A DNA stretch of 64,000 bases from Littorina saxatilis. Taxonomy: Eukaryota; Mollusca; Gastropoda; Littorinimorpha; Littorinidae. Under the pieces are notes generated by a model. It was not told the origin of the DNA, did no database searches, and was given only the letters and a program-made list of their open reading frames with translations. Positions 25,601-34,605 of the stretch are shown piece after piece. The stretch's first letter is position 1. Each line of letters begins with the position of its first letter. The stretch covers positions 33,791,291-33,855,290 of the forward strand of contig NC_090261.1 in assembly GCF_037325665.1 (NCBI RefSeq). Direction: 5' to 3'. The translations under genes were made by a program, and so were the position numbers.

Positions 25601-28600
25601 TCCACGTCGGACATACACAGATATTTTTTTCAAATGTCCCATACATTTTTCATGCAAGAGGACATATGTCCTATTGTTTTTGTCACAAAGTGGTCATTGT
25701 CTGATTATGCTTTCATTTGATCCGGACATTGTCAGTACTTTCCAGTTTACAACAGTTTGATTTGCTATTTCATCAATGTTTTGCGAAGCGATGTGTCTCT
25801 CCAAGCAGACGAAACTTGGGGAGACTTTATGTGCTTTTTATAGAAAATTGTCGTCATTACCTCAGAGACAGAACAACACATTTTTATAACTTTGATTTTT
25901 TATGTTACCATTTTGCCAAAAAAATTATTCTATTAATTGTTCTGTTACCTTTGTGACAAGAAACTAGTCAAGTTTAATTAAATGTACATTTTGTTGCAAA
26001 CAAAAACAAGAAGGGCAAAGCCCATACGACTCACATGCTAGACCTTGACCTTTACATGACCTTGACCAAGGTCAAGGTCATTCAAGGTCATGCAACACAA
26101 AGCTGTTAATTCAAGACATAGGAAGTACAATGGTGCTTATTGGCTCTTTCTACCATGAGATATGGTCACTTTTAGTAGTTCACTACCTTATTTTGGTCAC
26201 ATTTCATAAGGGTCAAAGTGACCTTGACCTTGATCATATGTGACCAAATGTGTCTCATGATGAAAGCATAACATGTGCCCCACATAATTTTTAAGTTTGA
26301 AACAGTTATCTTCCATAGTTCAGGGTCAAGGTCACTTCAAAATATGTATACAATCCAACTTTGAAGAGCTCCTGTGACCTTGACCTTGAAGCAAGGTAAA
26401 CCAAACTGGTATCAAAAGATGGGGCTTACTTTGCCCTATATATCATATATAGGTGAGGTATTCAATCTCAAAAACTTCAGAGAAAATGGGAAAAATGTGA
26501 AAAATAGCTGTTTTTTAGACAACATTTATGGCCCCTGCGACCTTGACCTTGAAGCAAGGTCAAGATGCTATGTATGTTTTTTGGGGCCTTGTCATCATAC
26601 ACCATCTTGCCAAATTTGGTACTGATAGACTGAATAGTGTCCAAGAAATATCCAACGTTAAAGTTTTCCGGACGTCCGGACGGACGGACGTCCGGACGTC
26701 CGGACGGACGACTCGGGTGAGTACATAGACTCACTTTTGCTTCGCATGTGAGTCAAAAATGTTCTATTGATTTATTTTTGTTCTGGACAAATGTCCTATC
26801 ACTTTTGCTTTGTCCAGGACATTTGTCATATGCCACCTCTCATGGATGTGAGCCCCTGACTGACAGTGACACAGAAACACACACACAACCACACGCATAC
26901 AAATGCTTTGTGATTTTCCATCCCATTCAGTTGAGTTTTATATGCTTCTTAAAACGTAATGGGGCGGTCTCACTAAACAATTTGCTTCTTCACACAGAAC
27001 GATTTTCACATACCATCCAACTACACATCACTCGCAAGTGGTTCTCTTGCCACTAAATACGATACTAGTAACTAGAACCTGCCTTTATTCTCCACGGCTG
27101 TTTCCCGCAACGGTTGGGATGAACAGTTAGTTTCCAGCCGAGCCGTGTCTGTATGCTGCACTGTCTTTACGCGGCTGGAGGCACGCACTGTGATGAGTCA
27201 CGCTGCGTTAATGCTACAGGCAATCTCCCGCTGTCTTTGTGAATAAACTGATTGGCTTTGTTTTTCACTTGTGTTGCTCTATGCGTTTATTAATCAGTAC
27301 TAAAACATTCATAATCTTAAAGTACACGCTCATATAAAATTTATAAGAATTGACCATGGTTGTGTGCGTAAGCTTGCATTTGAATAAAGGTAAATGTTTG
27401 CGACCGTGTGTTGTATTCTTCGTTTTCTGAAAATATCATCAACTTCCATCGTCCGTGGACATCGCATCGCAAAAAACACAATTAAAATGTGTACACCCCC
27501 GCAAAGCATAGCATGTGTAGAACAAGCACAGCCTCATTATTTTCCCAAGCGGTGAAAGGGTGTTGATGGGGAGGTGCGATAAAGGGTCAGCGTGGCGCCG
27601 CACACCTCGGCTAATGTTTATAGTCTCCTCAGCTCGCTTGTCTCTGCAGGGGCCAGAGTTTATCTCTGGAATGTAAATTGTTTTTAAGTAAAAAGCAGCG
27701 CATCCGCCCGCTAACGATATCACTTCCATCGTGGACGTTGTTCACTGGGCATGTATTCTGAATAAAAGTAAAACCAGAAAATGTGATGTGCTTCATAGTG
27801 TTTCTTATTGACTCAAAAGTGACTCGGTGTTTTATTTGACCTCCGCTAAGCCAGCAGTGTTAATCCGATGCTAGTGTCAGTATCTCAGGTGGCACACATG
27901 ATTTTGATTGCCTATGTTTTATTTCTTTTCTCATTCTCTATATCAATCAATCAATCAATCAATGAGGCTTATATCGCGCATATTCCGTGGGTACAGTTCT
28001 AGGCGCTCTGCAGTGATGCCGTGTGAGATGAAATTTTATACGGCCAGTAGATTGCAGCCATTTTGGCGCATATTTACCTTTCACGGCCTATTATTCCAAG
28101 TCACACGGGTATAGGTAGACAATTATAAACTGTGCCTAAGCAATTTTGCCAGGAAAGACCCTTTTGTCAATCGTGGGATCTTTAACGTGCACACCCAATG
28201 TAGTGTACACGGGGGGAGGGTTCGGACACCGAAGAGAGTCTGCACACAAAGTTGACTCTGTGAAATTAATTTCCGCCGAACCTGGGATCGAACTCACGCT
28301 GACAGCGGCCAACTGAATACAAATCCAGCTCGCTACCAACTGAGCTATATCCCCGCCCAATATGTCTCATGAAGACTACTATCAGCGTGTAGTGAAATGT
28401 TACGCGGTTTAGTGAAGTGAGTAACCACCCGTGTAATGGCAAATAAAGCGGACCAAGTGCATACAGAACAGTTACATGAACAGAGACTACATTCTCTTTG
28501 TAGAGTGTGTGGCAGAAAATCTATTAAAAGGGATGAAGCCGCATCTGCCTCAATGAAATGTTGCAATCACACACGTGTTATCAAGCAGGTTCATGGATTG

Positions 28601-30293
28601 AACATTGAAGAAGATGTCGACACAAAATATTCAAAAAGAATGTGCAGGAGCTGTTATAGATGGATGAAAAGAATCGAGGCAATGCCTTCATCGGAAAAAA
28701 TGCAACACAATGCTCGGACCCGTGTGCGTGTTTGATGACACTAACAGAAACTGTGTGTGTAATGCCTCGGATATAATGTATTATGTTATCGCAAAACCGA
28801 TGCGAGAATTCAATGTTTTGCATCGGATACTTGAAATGTGACTGCAAACTTTCTGTGTTTTTGAAACAATTTATGCTCCATAATAACAGTATGTTTAACA
28901 CTTACGCGGCCACGTCTAAGTGTGAGGTGTATCGATTATGTACCCAAACAGTGATTGATTCACTTTATATCTTTGTTTTGACAAGGACTATTTTGTAGCC
29001 AGCAAATCATACAGATCGCGCTTGTGTCAGTGACAAAATAGGTGAGGTGGAGTATCAGCAGCAAGATTACTCATTCTAGTGACATACTGTGTAGGCCTGT
29101 CCGAACTGTGTTGTGTCTTTCTCCCTGCGCTGTTTACTGCCCGCACGGACAGCGCGCGCAGCCAAAACGGTGTAGTTTCAATGGAGTACAAGCCGCGACG
29201 CGTCAGCTTTACTGGCTGCATTCCCCACCCTCCTGCTGTCACCCCCTTCACCGCTTGAGCAATCTGTTAAGCTGAACTTGTTCTAGGCATGATGAACTTA
29301 AAGTGTGTGTTATTTCCTTGATGTACGTACTGCGATGCGCTGTCGAGGAGTGATGGAACTTGACCGAATTTTCATAAACAATGAAAAACGCAATGCTTGG
29401 TTCGGTGCGTACCTTTATTCACATGCATCTTGACAAACACGTTTATATACAGTCAATGCTATTAAAATGCAAGTGCATGTAGGCCAGAGTGTGTACTTTC
29501 CAGTTATGTGTATTTCACTACGATGTGATGAACGCGCCGAGCACAAATAGTGAAACACAAAACTTATCATTCTTTATGGGTTTTGAGCGGGAGCGTATCC
29601 GCCAGGGACTTATCGCTGTCCACAGCTGTGTTATTTATGGAGGCAACTGGCTCTGCTGGAAAAGCTCTCTGCACTGGCGCGCTCAGCGCTGGCAGGCACA
29701 GAAACTCTGTGTCAGCTACGATGCAGCCGTGTCTCTCTCTGCGATTCAATCGCAGGCAAGAATCTATCAAAAAACCGCTGTTGCGGCCTTCACACTGTGG
29801 CTTGAAAATATGGCAGACACCTGCGAACAGCGTCTCTTCGTCGATTTAAAATATTTTGGAAGAACATTTCTTTATTCAGAATCTGACGTGCACTCCATCA
29901 ACAATTTAACATAACAGTTAACACAGTAGCATTTCAATTTCAAACATTGCACGCGATACGTGAGCGGCTGCTCTTACCTAAACCCTTACCTGAATCTTCT
30001 TTAAAGCTTGGCTCTGGTGGCTGTGGTGGTGGTGGATAATCGTCAGCATCCACTGCTGCTCCTCCATGATAGCGATCTCTCTCTCGACCCTCTCGATCTC
30101 GAAAACGTTCTGGATTTTCAGGTGGATCTCTCTCTCGACCCTCTCGATCTCGAAAACGTTCTGGATTTTCAGGTGAATGGTGGCGTCTACTTTTGCGTTC
30201 CCGCGACTTAGACCGGCTGCGAGATCGTTTGTGTTTCTTACGCTTGTGTTCCCTGTCTTTGTCCTTTTCCTTGTGCTTCTTCGATGAACCCAT
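10103..30293 (-). CDS. SART1: SART1 / Snu66, U4/U6.U5 tri-snRNP protein (20 coding exons)
   Basis: Nuclear spliceosome protein of the tri-snRNP, needed for spliceosome activation. Coding exons, read on the minus strand: 30293-29990, 24241-24190, 23635-23583, 23223-23088, 22826-22721, 21987-21910, 20235-20136, 19597-19455, 18327-18255, 16340-16267, 15915-15856, 14760-14633, 13835-13579, 13445-13309, 12903-12718, 12278-12171, 11633-11552, 11314-11218, 10833-10605, 10231-10103. All are GT-AG and phases agree, giving 843 residues (human about 800). Residues 1-75 are RS/KE-rich. A Hub1/UBL5-binding HIND motif ([18 protein letters not shown], residues 113-130) is split between exons 2 and 3. Further family blocks are [19 protein letters not shown] (exon 8), [19 protein letters not shown] (exon 15, about residue 600) and [19 protein letters not shown] (exon 19). 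The stop TGA lies inside a donor-like GTGAGT. Exon 1 holds a 51-base tandem duplication. Introns are crowded with mobile elements. Confidence 0.97.
10430..10583. repeat. (GT)n and (GA)n microsatellites in a SART1 intron
   Basis: (GT)n at about 10430-10458 and (GA)n at 10473-10496 and 10530-10583 lie just downstream of the exon 19 donor (10604). They are intronic. Confidence 0.85.
12284..12332. repeat. (TCA)n microsatellite at a splice acceptor
   Basis: About 16 TCA units (TGA on the coding strand) end only a few bases before the acceptor of SART1 exon 16 (exon starts 12278). They occupy the place of the polypyrimidine tract and branch region, leaving only 'atttcag'. Confidence 0.9.
13946..14120. 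mobile_element. CAGTGGAACCCCC-type MITE, intact ends
   Basis: CAGTGGAACCCCCC at the left and GGGTTCCACTG at the right are each flanked by TA (13944-13945 and 14121-14122). The body carries four 'ttttaagac'-like units. It lies in a SART1 intron. Confidence 0.8.
14826..14848 (+). repeat. poly-G run of 23
   Basis: 23 consecutive G on the plus strand in a SART1 intron, followed closely by the element at 14869. Confidence 0.95.
14869..15564. mobile_element. GGCTCACGTAAG-type MITE, copy 1
   Basis: It starts GGCTCACGTAAGTGAAGCCT and ends with the inverted CTTACGGGAGCC followed by 'ttgaaggcttcgcctcttgt'. A (GT)n patch follows each end of the body. A shorter copy lies at 57619-58055. No coding content is credible in the 192-codon minus ORF that covers it. 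Confidence 0.7.
16920..16990. repeat. (GT)n microsatellite
   Basis: Imperfect GT repeat in the intron between SART1 exons 9 and 10. The surrounding intron (16341-17340) shows nothing else recognisable. Confidence 0.85.
17341..18211. mobile_element. MITE copy 2 of the CATTTAGTCAAG family, with a 42-base retroposed insert
   Basis: It matches 10-850 over nearly its full length but lacks the right terminal palindrome. At 17738-17779 it carries a 42-base insert ending in (GAA)n. The insert is flanked by the exact direct repeat GGAATCAGGAAAT (17725-17737 and 17780-17792), so it is a strongly 5'-truncated SINE-type insertion. The element lies in a SART1 intron. Confidence 0.8.
18361..19052. mobile_element. 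TTAA-flanked DNA element with 14-base inverted ends
   Basis: CTCTTACCAGTTCG at 18361-18374 is the exact inverse of CGAACTGGTAAGAG at 19039-19052, and TTAA sits immediately outside both (18357-18360, 19053-19056). TTAA target duplication is typical of piggyBac and Kolobok superfamilies. The 692-base body has no transposase. It lies in the intron between SART1 exons 8 and 9. Confidence 0.85.
19327..19392. repeat. (CA)n microsatellite
   Basis: About 30 CA units, some 60 bases downstream of the donor of SART1 exon 8. Confidence 0.95.
19651..19844. mobile_element. CAGTGGAACCCCC-type MITE with expanded poly-C
   Basis: It is the same family as 13946-14120, flanked by TA. The first C run has grown to about 26 C (19660-19685), and it ends GGGGGTTCCATTG. 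It is intronic in SART1. Confidence 0.8.
20738..20805 (+). mobile_element. 3' fragment of a tRNA-type SINE
   Basis: 'cttagaactgtacccacgg', 'gcgatataagcctcat' and a (TTGA)n-like end match the 3' end of the minus-strand SINE at 27943-28368. Only the last ~70 bases are present. Confidence 0.65.
20826..21633 (+). mobile_element. dispersed repeat rich in TGACCTTGA motifs, copy 1
   Basis: It begins 'aagaagggcaaagcccatac' followed by GACTCACATGC and ends with the inverse GCATGTGAGTC. It is nearly identical to 26008-26757 apart from a 5' segment missing there. Nine exact TGACCTTGA/TCAAGGTCA motifs occur (20863, 20938, 20954, 21091, 21097, 21198, 21247, 21253, 21416). A CCGG/CGGA tetramer array sits at 21540-21588. 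It lies in a SART1 intron. Confidence 0.85.
21660..21744. mobile_element. partial CAGTGGAACCCCC-type MITE
   Basis: It contains 'ttttctgttcatgacctttg' and 'gggggtcttaaaag' but lacks the left end. It is a decayed copy. Confidence 0.55.
21762..21887. repeat. 63-base tandem duplication
   Basis: The segment starting CAAAACAGAAAACAACACAT at 21762 repeats exactly from 21825, directly upstream of the SART1 exon 6 donor side. Confidence 0.9.
22138..22500 (+). mobile_element. SINE-like retroposon with 10-base target duplication
   Basis: It runs from a head with GAAGAATTTACCCGATGCTC to a tail GACGTTAAACACCAAATAAA and (CAAA)n. CAAACATAAA flanks it on both sides (22128-22137, 22501-22510). It has no clear tRNA boxes. 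It lies in a SART1 intron. Confidence 0.85.
24270..24295. repeat. 26-base perfect palindrome upstream of a splice acceptor
   Basis: ATACATCATTACA is followed at once by its reverse complement. It lies about 29-54 bases before the start of SART1 exon 2 (24241), in the usual branch-point zone. Confidence 0.9.
25582..26868. mobile_element. DNA element with CAGGGGCTCACATCC ends, interrupted by a nested repeat
   Basis: CAGGGGCTCACATCC near 25588 is inverted as GGATGTGAGCCCCTG near 26845. Next to these, 'gaggacatatgtcctattg' and 'acaaatgtcctatcac' are also related. The repeat at 26008-26757 is inserted inside. The whole lies in SART1 intron 1. The flank 24900-25580 shows nothing else recognisable. 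Confidence 0.65.
26008..26757 (+). mobile_element. TGACCTTGA-rich repeat, copy 2 (nested)
   Basis: It is near-identical to 20900-21633, with the same GACTCACATGC/GCATGTGAGTC ends and a shorter 5' part. The CCGGACG array near 26668-26712 differs in unit order from copy 1. High similarity implies recent activity. Confidence 0.85.
26870..27942. other. SART1 intron 1 stretch, nothing recognised
   Basis: The stretch contains CA-rich and GC-richer patches (27070-27240, 27540-27680). A 96-codon minus ORF at 27439-27729 has no recognisable domain. Confidence 0.4.
27943..28368 (-). mobile_element. tRNA-derived SINE, minus orientation, different body
   Basis: On the minus strand it begins GCGGGGATATAGCTCAGTTG (A box) with B box GTTCGATCCC, a better-preserved tRNA head than at 9393. 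The head and next ~130 bases match the SINE at 9393. The body then changes to one with 'acgttaaagatcccacg' and 'aatatgcgcgatataagc', and ends in (ATTG)n. Confidence 0.85.
28436..28735 (+). CDS. 99-residue ORF with RAG1-N-terminal-like zinc motif
   Basis: The ORF lies in SART1 intron 1 on the opposite strand. Visible features: CxxC at residues 22/25 (LCRVCGRK), C42, C43 and H45, then a hydrophobic [10 protein letters not shown] block, then CxxC at 70/73 ([13 protein letters not shown]). This order matches the zinc-binding block of the RAG1 N-terminal region, seen in vertebrate RAG1 as LCRICG, then IDVKADVD, then FCHNCW. From memory, the Aplysia N-RAG-TP transposon also carries it. A stop follows soon after the motif, so this is either a fragment of such an element or a short stand-alone protein. 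No inverted ends or target duplication were found around it. The insect ZAD zinc domain is an alternative with a similar CxxC pair. Function is not inferred beyond likely zinc binding. Confidence 0.6.
   Translation: MANKADQVHTEQLHEQRLHSLCRVCGRKSIKRDEAASASMKCCNHTRVIKQVHGLNIEEDVDTKYSKRMCRSCYRWMKRIEAMPSSEKMQHNARTRVRV
28736..29989. other. SART1 intron 1 stretch, nothing recognised
   Basis: Mixed-composition DNA. A 141-codon plus ORF (29489-29914) and an overlapping 99-codon ORF in another frame show no known domain and are probably chance. Confidence 0.35.
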
Positions 30294-30373
30294 GATAACG
30301 TAAAAACTCCACTAATTCTCCCAAAAGTATTGTCAACAATGGCCACTGCGCACAACGAAACAGCAACGATTGT

Positions 30374-30382
30374 ACCGGAAGT
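30374..30382 (+). promoter_or_regulatory. ETS-type motif in the SART1 promoter
   Basis: ACCGGAAGT, a canonical ETS-family core, lies 81 bases upstream of the SART1 start codon. This is typical for housekeeping spliceosome gene promoters. Activity is inferred. Confidence 0.5.
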
Positions 30383-30383
30383 T

Positions 30384-31090
30384 GGGGATTTGAGCTAAAT
30401 CCAACACGCTGAAACTGCATGTCCATGTCTTTCAGTGTTGCTAATTTTACACCGATTTTCAGCTTTTAAGTCAGCACTTTTTGATTTATTTACACAACGG
30501 TTATTTTTTTCAAAATAAAACATATTTTGCTCAACAAAACACATCGATAATCTTGTTATTCTAATATGGACCTTTCTTAAATAGCTTTAGTGATCAAGCC
30601 AACTAATCAAACTGAAGAGGTTGATCAAGGGAGACGATTTGACACATGCGCTTGCTTCCTGTTTTTAGGCAGTGGCAGGTGTGTTTATTCTTCTTGAAAC
30701 TGTAATACCCAGAACATAAAAGATGCTGCGAGCCCTACTTGCTGACAGCATAAGCACTATTCAAACTTCAGACAGTGTCTGTAATTTACCTACTGTTTCT
30801 GAACTGGAACTGAATTGCTTTAGCAATAAGACACGGGCCACCGCACGGCACAATGAAAATCGTGCGCACAATGAATAAGTTGAATGAATAACAACAAAGG
30901 GGTGTGGTAGGTGGTTAGAAATACCAGGTCTGGTACAGCACTGAATATGCAGTATCTCTTCAAATGATAGTTTTAATGCACTTGTTTTTATGCCCTCTGA
31001 CTCTAGGAGTCAAAAAGTCCAACTCTAAATTCTTGTAGTTGAATTTTATTTCTTTCATTTTTTTTTAAAAGATCTTTATGGAATCTTCTT
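30384..31090. other. intergenic stretch upstream of SART1
   Basis: AT-rich unique DNA; no exon, repeat copy or RNA recognised. Confidence 0.5.
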
Positions 31091-33255
31091 CTGGATCTGG
31101 ATCTGGATCTGGATCTGGATGTAGTACATTGCAGTAGCCAATAATGGCTGTCGTCGCAATGGGCGAGAGAGCGCAGCGTGACGGAGTTTAAAAACTTTCT
31201 ATACATGCATGCCCTTCCAGGTTGGTGGTGTCAACTGTTGGAATTTGGGCAGTGTTTAAAAGCAGGATAAAAACACCTGGTGGTGCGCCTATGGTGGTGG
31301 GGCCCTGCCAACACCTGATGTAAATGTGTTGGCAGTTGCTGAATGTACCACGGAGTCTTGTAGGCGGTTCCATTCAGCCGGCGTCCTGACAAAAAAAGAG
31401 TTTCTATACGGTTCAGATCGGCTATCCGGAATTTTGAAGGGTCTCGAGTTGTTGTAGACTCGCTTCTCAACGGGGTTTTCTGATGTGCACCCGTGAAACT
31501 TTGTTGATGTAATTTTCCGCTTGGTCTTATCTGCGGGGGTGAGGAAACTTTCTGGGGGTATGGCTGGTACTTGTCCTCCCGTTATTTTATATAGCATTGT
31601 CAGGCGGAGTTGTTTGCGCCGATCTGCAAGTGTGGGTAGGTTTAGTCGCTGTAGCATTGCTGTGATGCAGCCAGGTTCTCTGGATCTGTAGTCTTTGCAG
31701 ATGAATCTGGCTGCCTTGTGCTGTACCTTCTCGATTTTGTCGATGTCCTGTTTTAGATAAGGGTCCCACACAACTGCCCCATACTCAAGGGTCGATCGGA
31801 CGAGAGTGACGTACGCCATGCGTCTGCACTCTTGCGGGCAGTTGTGCATGGTTTCTTCGTAGGAATCCGAGGACGGACCCTGCCTTGTTGCAGATGTTGC
31901 AGATGTGGGGTGACCATTTCAGGTCGGAGGATATTTGGATGCCGAGATAGGTACTCTGGCTGACGTGTTTAAGGATGGTATTGTCCAGTGTGTAGAAGTA
32001 CTGGGATTTGGGTTTGGTGGATAAGATGTAGCATTTCTGCGCGTTGAATCTCATGCCCCATTGTTCTGCCCAGCACTCTAGGTTCTTAAGGTCTTTTTGA
32101 AGTTCGATGTGGTCCTGGAATGAGCGTATGTCACGTACGTAGATAGGCAGTCGTCTGCGAAGAGTCGTACGTTTGCCTTCACTTGATCGGGGAGGTCGTT
32201 TATATGCACAAGGAAGAGAAGAGGTCCAAGGACCGTTCCCTGTGGGACTCCCGAAATGACTGGGACTTCGTCGCTTGCTTCTCCTTCCAGCATCACCTTC
32301 ATCTTCCGCTTTGTCAGGAAATTGGAGAGCCAGGTGTGGATGGGTCCACGGACACCATAGTGGTCCAGCTTGCCGAGCAGCTTGTGGTGGGGGACTGTGT
32401 CGAAGGCCTTACTGAAGTCCAAAATGGCAATGTCAGTTTGCCTTCCCTGGTCGTTTGAGTGGAGGAGGTCTTGCATAGTGGTAAGCAGTTGGGTCTCGCA
32501 GGAGTGTCCGGTTCTAAATCCATGGTTTCTGCTGGTAAGGATGTTGTGTTTCTCAAGGTGAGTGTGTAGGTGGCGGCAGATGATGTGTTCCAGCAACTTA
32601 CAGGCTACCGAGGTTAGGGACACGGGGCGGTAGTTTTCTGCTTTGTTCTTGTCGCCTTTCTTGAACACGGAAGAGATGTTCGCTGAGCGCCAGTCAGATG
32701 GGACTTGGCCTGTGCTGACTGAAAGATTGAAGATCAGGGTGAGGGATGGGGCAATGGAATCTGCACATATCTTTAGTACTGTGTTGGGTATGTTGTCGGG
32801 GCCAGGGGCTTTGGAGGGGTTCAGGTTTCTTAAGAGTTTTGCCACTCCGTTTTCACTAATCAAGAGTTCATTTAGACTGGGATAGGGCTGGCCTTTCATC
32901 TGGGGGGGTGGTGAGCCGTCGTTTCGGGTAAAGACAGACTGGAACTGGTTTAGGAGGATCTTGGCTTTGGAGATGCTGTCACTGTATAGGGTGCTTCCGT
33001 TTTGTAGTGGTGCCACTCCTACGTTGTCCTGGCGACGGGCTTTCACATAGCGCCAAAAGGGTTTGGTGTTGTTTCCCTTCATCCCTTCAGTTATTACACT
33101 GTTCAAGTACTCCCATTCGACGCGGCGTATTTCACGTCTACATTCTTTCTTGAAGAAGTTGTAGTTGTCCCAGTGTCTTTTTCTGCGTTTCTGAGCAAAT
33201 GTTTCCAGTGTCACCGTATGGTGCGAGTTTTGCGTGCCACACCTTTTTGTCATCT
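31091..33255 (-). mobile_element. 5'-truncated LINE (CR1/jockey-like) with reverse transcriptase
   Basis: The minus strand encodes a 391-codon ORF (33253-32078) starting in the linker before the RT. It then covers the RT fingers and palm: [72 protein letters not shown], and the catalytic FADD at about residues 365-368. The endonuclease is absent. The frame shifts soon after FADD, and the thumb region continues in other frames (32054-31785, 31849-31289), so at least two frameshifts make it inactive. The C-terminal part reads TLEYGAVVWDPYLKQDIDKI. The 3' end is a short (ATCCAG)n array at 31093-31120, as CR1/L2-group LINEs often have. Confidence 0.9.
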
Positions 33256-33562
33256 ATCACTTACCAGTACCAAATGGGCAGCATGACGCTGTCTTCAGAT
33301 AGTTCAACTTCTAGTGTGCTATGATATATGATACAGTATATAGACTGTGTCAGTGTGTGTTTCCAACTTCAAGTTTCTAGACTTTCGTTGGAAACTTGGG
33401 ATCTTTGACATACATGTACATCATGTCATTTTTCATGCATTTGTACACAAGGGTAATAGAGACTAATTCAATTTTCTCCACTTGGAAGTTGAAGTGTGCA
33501 ATGAACGTGGACTCTGTGAGTGGGAAGTACAGAAAAGTCCTTGTAGATTATAGACTGTACGT

Positions 33563-34605
33563 AGAGGTTACATGCCGAGTCTCAGTGATTATTAAAAATA
33601 ATGGTCGAAGTTTGCGGATCATGAAAAATGCGAGCTTCAGCGAGCTTTTTCATGACCGCGAACTGAGACCATTATTTTTAATAATCACTGAGACGAGGTG
33701 TGTAACCTCTTTATTCCCCCTTTCTTCAGTTATTCAAAGAAAACAGGAGTTTTTGTGCGAAAGTTTGATCGAATCCGAATCACTCAACCAGTCAACCTGC
33801 GCAGGCGATCGATTAATGCGCGGTTGTATAGTTCCGTGCAAATCATTCCATTCTGTTAACACTTCTTGTCAGTTTCCCTGTTTTAGACTAAAATCAAGTA
33901 CACAGATATGCTGTTATTCTGCTGTGGCGGAAAAGGCAGATATTGTGTGTTCTGTTTATGTTTTAGTATCGTTTAGGATAGTGTTCTTTCGTCAAATGGG
34001 ACTAGCAGACGAACTTTTGCACCCATGTTCCCACGTTAATTACTGTATGAAGTTCAGTTTTCTGGGGAAAATAGTGTATGAAACCGCTTTATGTTGTTTA
34101 AATTGATGAGATGTGTGCATTTGGTTGCGTGGGAACTGTTTATAGAATGAAATATTGTTGAAAACTGACTGTCGGATTGCAGTCAGTGTTGTCGAAGAAA
34201 CTGCGTTAAAAGAAGGGGAACTACTCTTGTCGGCAAGAGTATGAGTTACTTGCCTTGGGAATTTGCTTGTGATGAACGGTGTCAGTGTGCACGGCAGATC
34301 TAGATTCAGAAAACAACCTAACTCATGGATTTTATATGGAGATTCATGTGTTCAGGCCTGTAGTTGTTAATTTAAATGCGGTATGTTTGTATTGTTTGCT
34401 CCAGAGATGTATATTTCGTACGTATAGAGCGTTCGGAACTTTTCAGTCGCAAAAGTAGTACCAAAACAGAACAGCTTCTCAACCCATTGCACTATCGAGG
34501 ATTCAGGCTGTTGCTGGCTCGTTATTTGTTTGGTTGCTGGGTCATTATCGAAAAATAACTAGCTCTACAAGTTTACAGAGGTAAAGAAGCAGAGGGGGGA
34601 ATAAA
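33563..34605. repeat. foldback DNA: 148-base near-palindrome and associated repeat
   Basis: From 33563 to 33710 the DNA folds on itself. Outer arms are AGAGGTTACA and TGTAACCTCT; inner arms are TCAGTGATTATTAAAAATAA and its inverse; the core has 'catgaaaaatgcgagctt' and 'gagctttttcatgacc'. Next to it, CTTTATTCCCCC (33709-33720) is inverted as GGGGGAATAAAG (34594-34605), so a larger element may span the interval. A 236-codon plus ORF across it is not credible as a gene. Confidence 0.6.

Noticed and set aside
29489-29914. 141-codon plus ORF in SART1 intron 1
   Set aside because: An overlapping 99-codon frame is open too, and neither shows a motif. Left as chance.
33396-34106. 236-codon plus ORF
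   Set aside because: It runs through the foldback palindrome and has no family resemblance.
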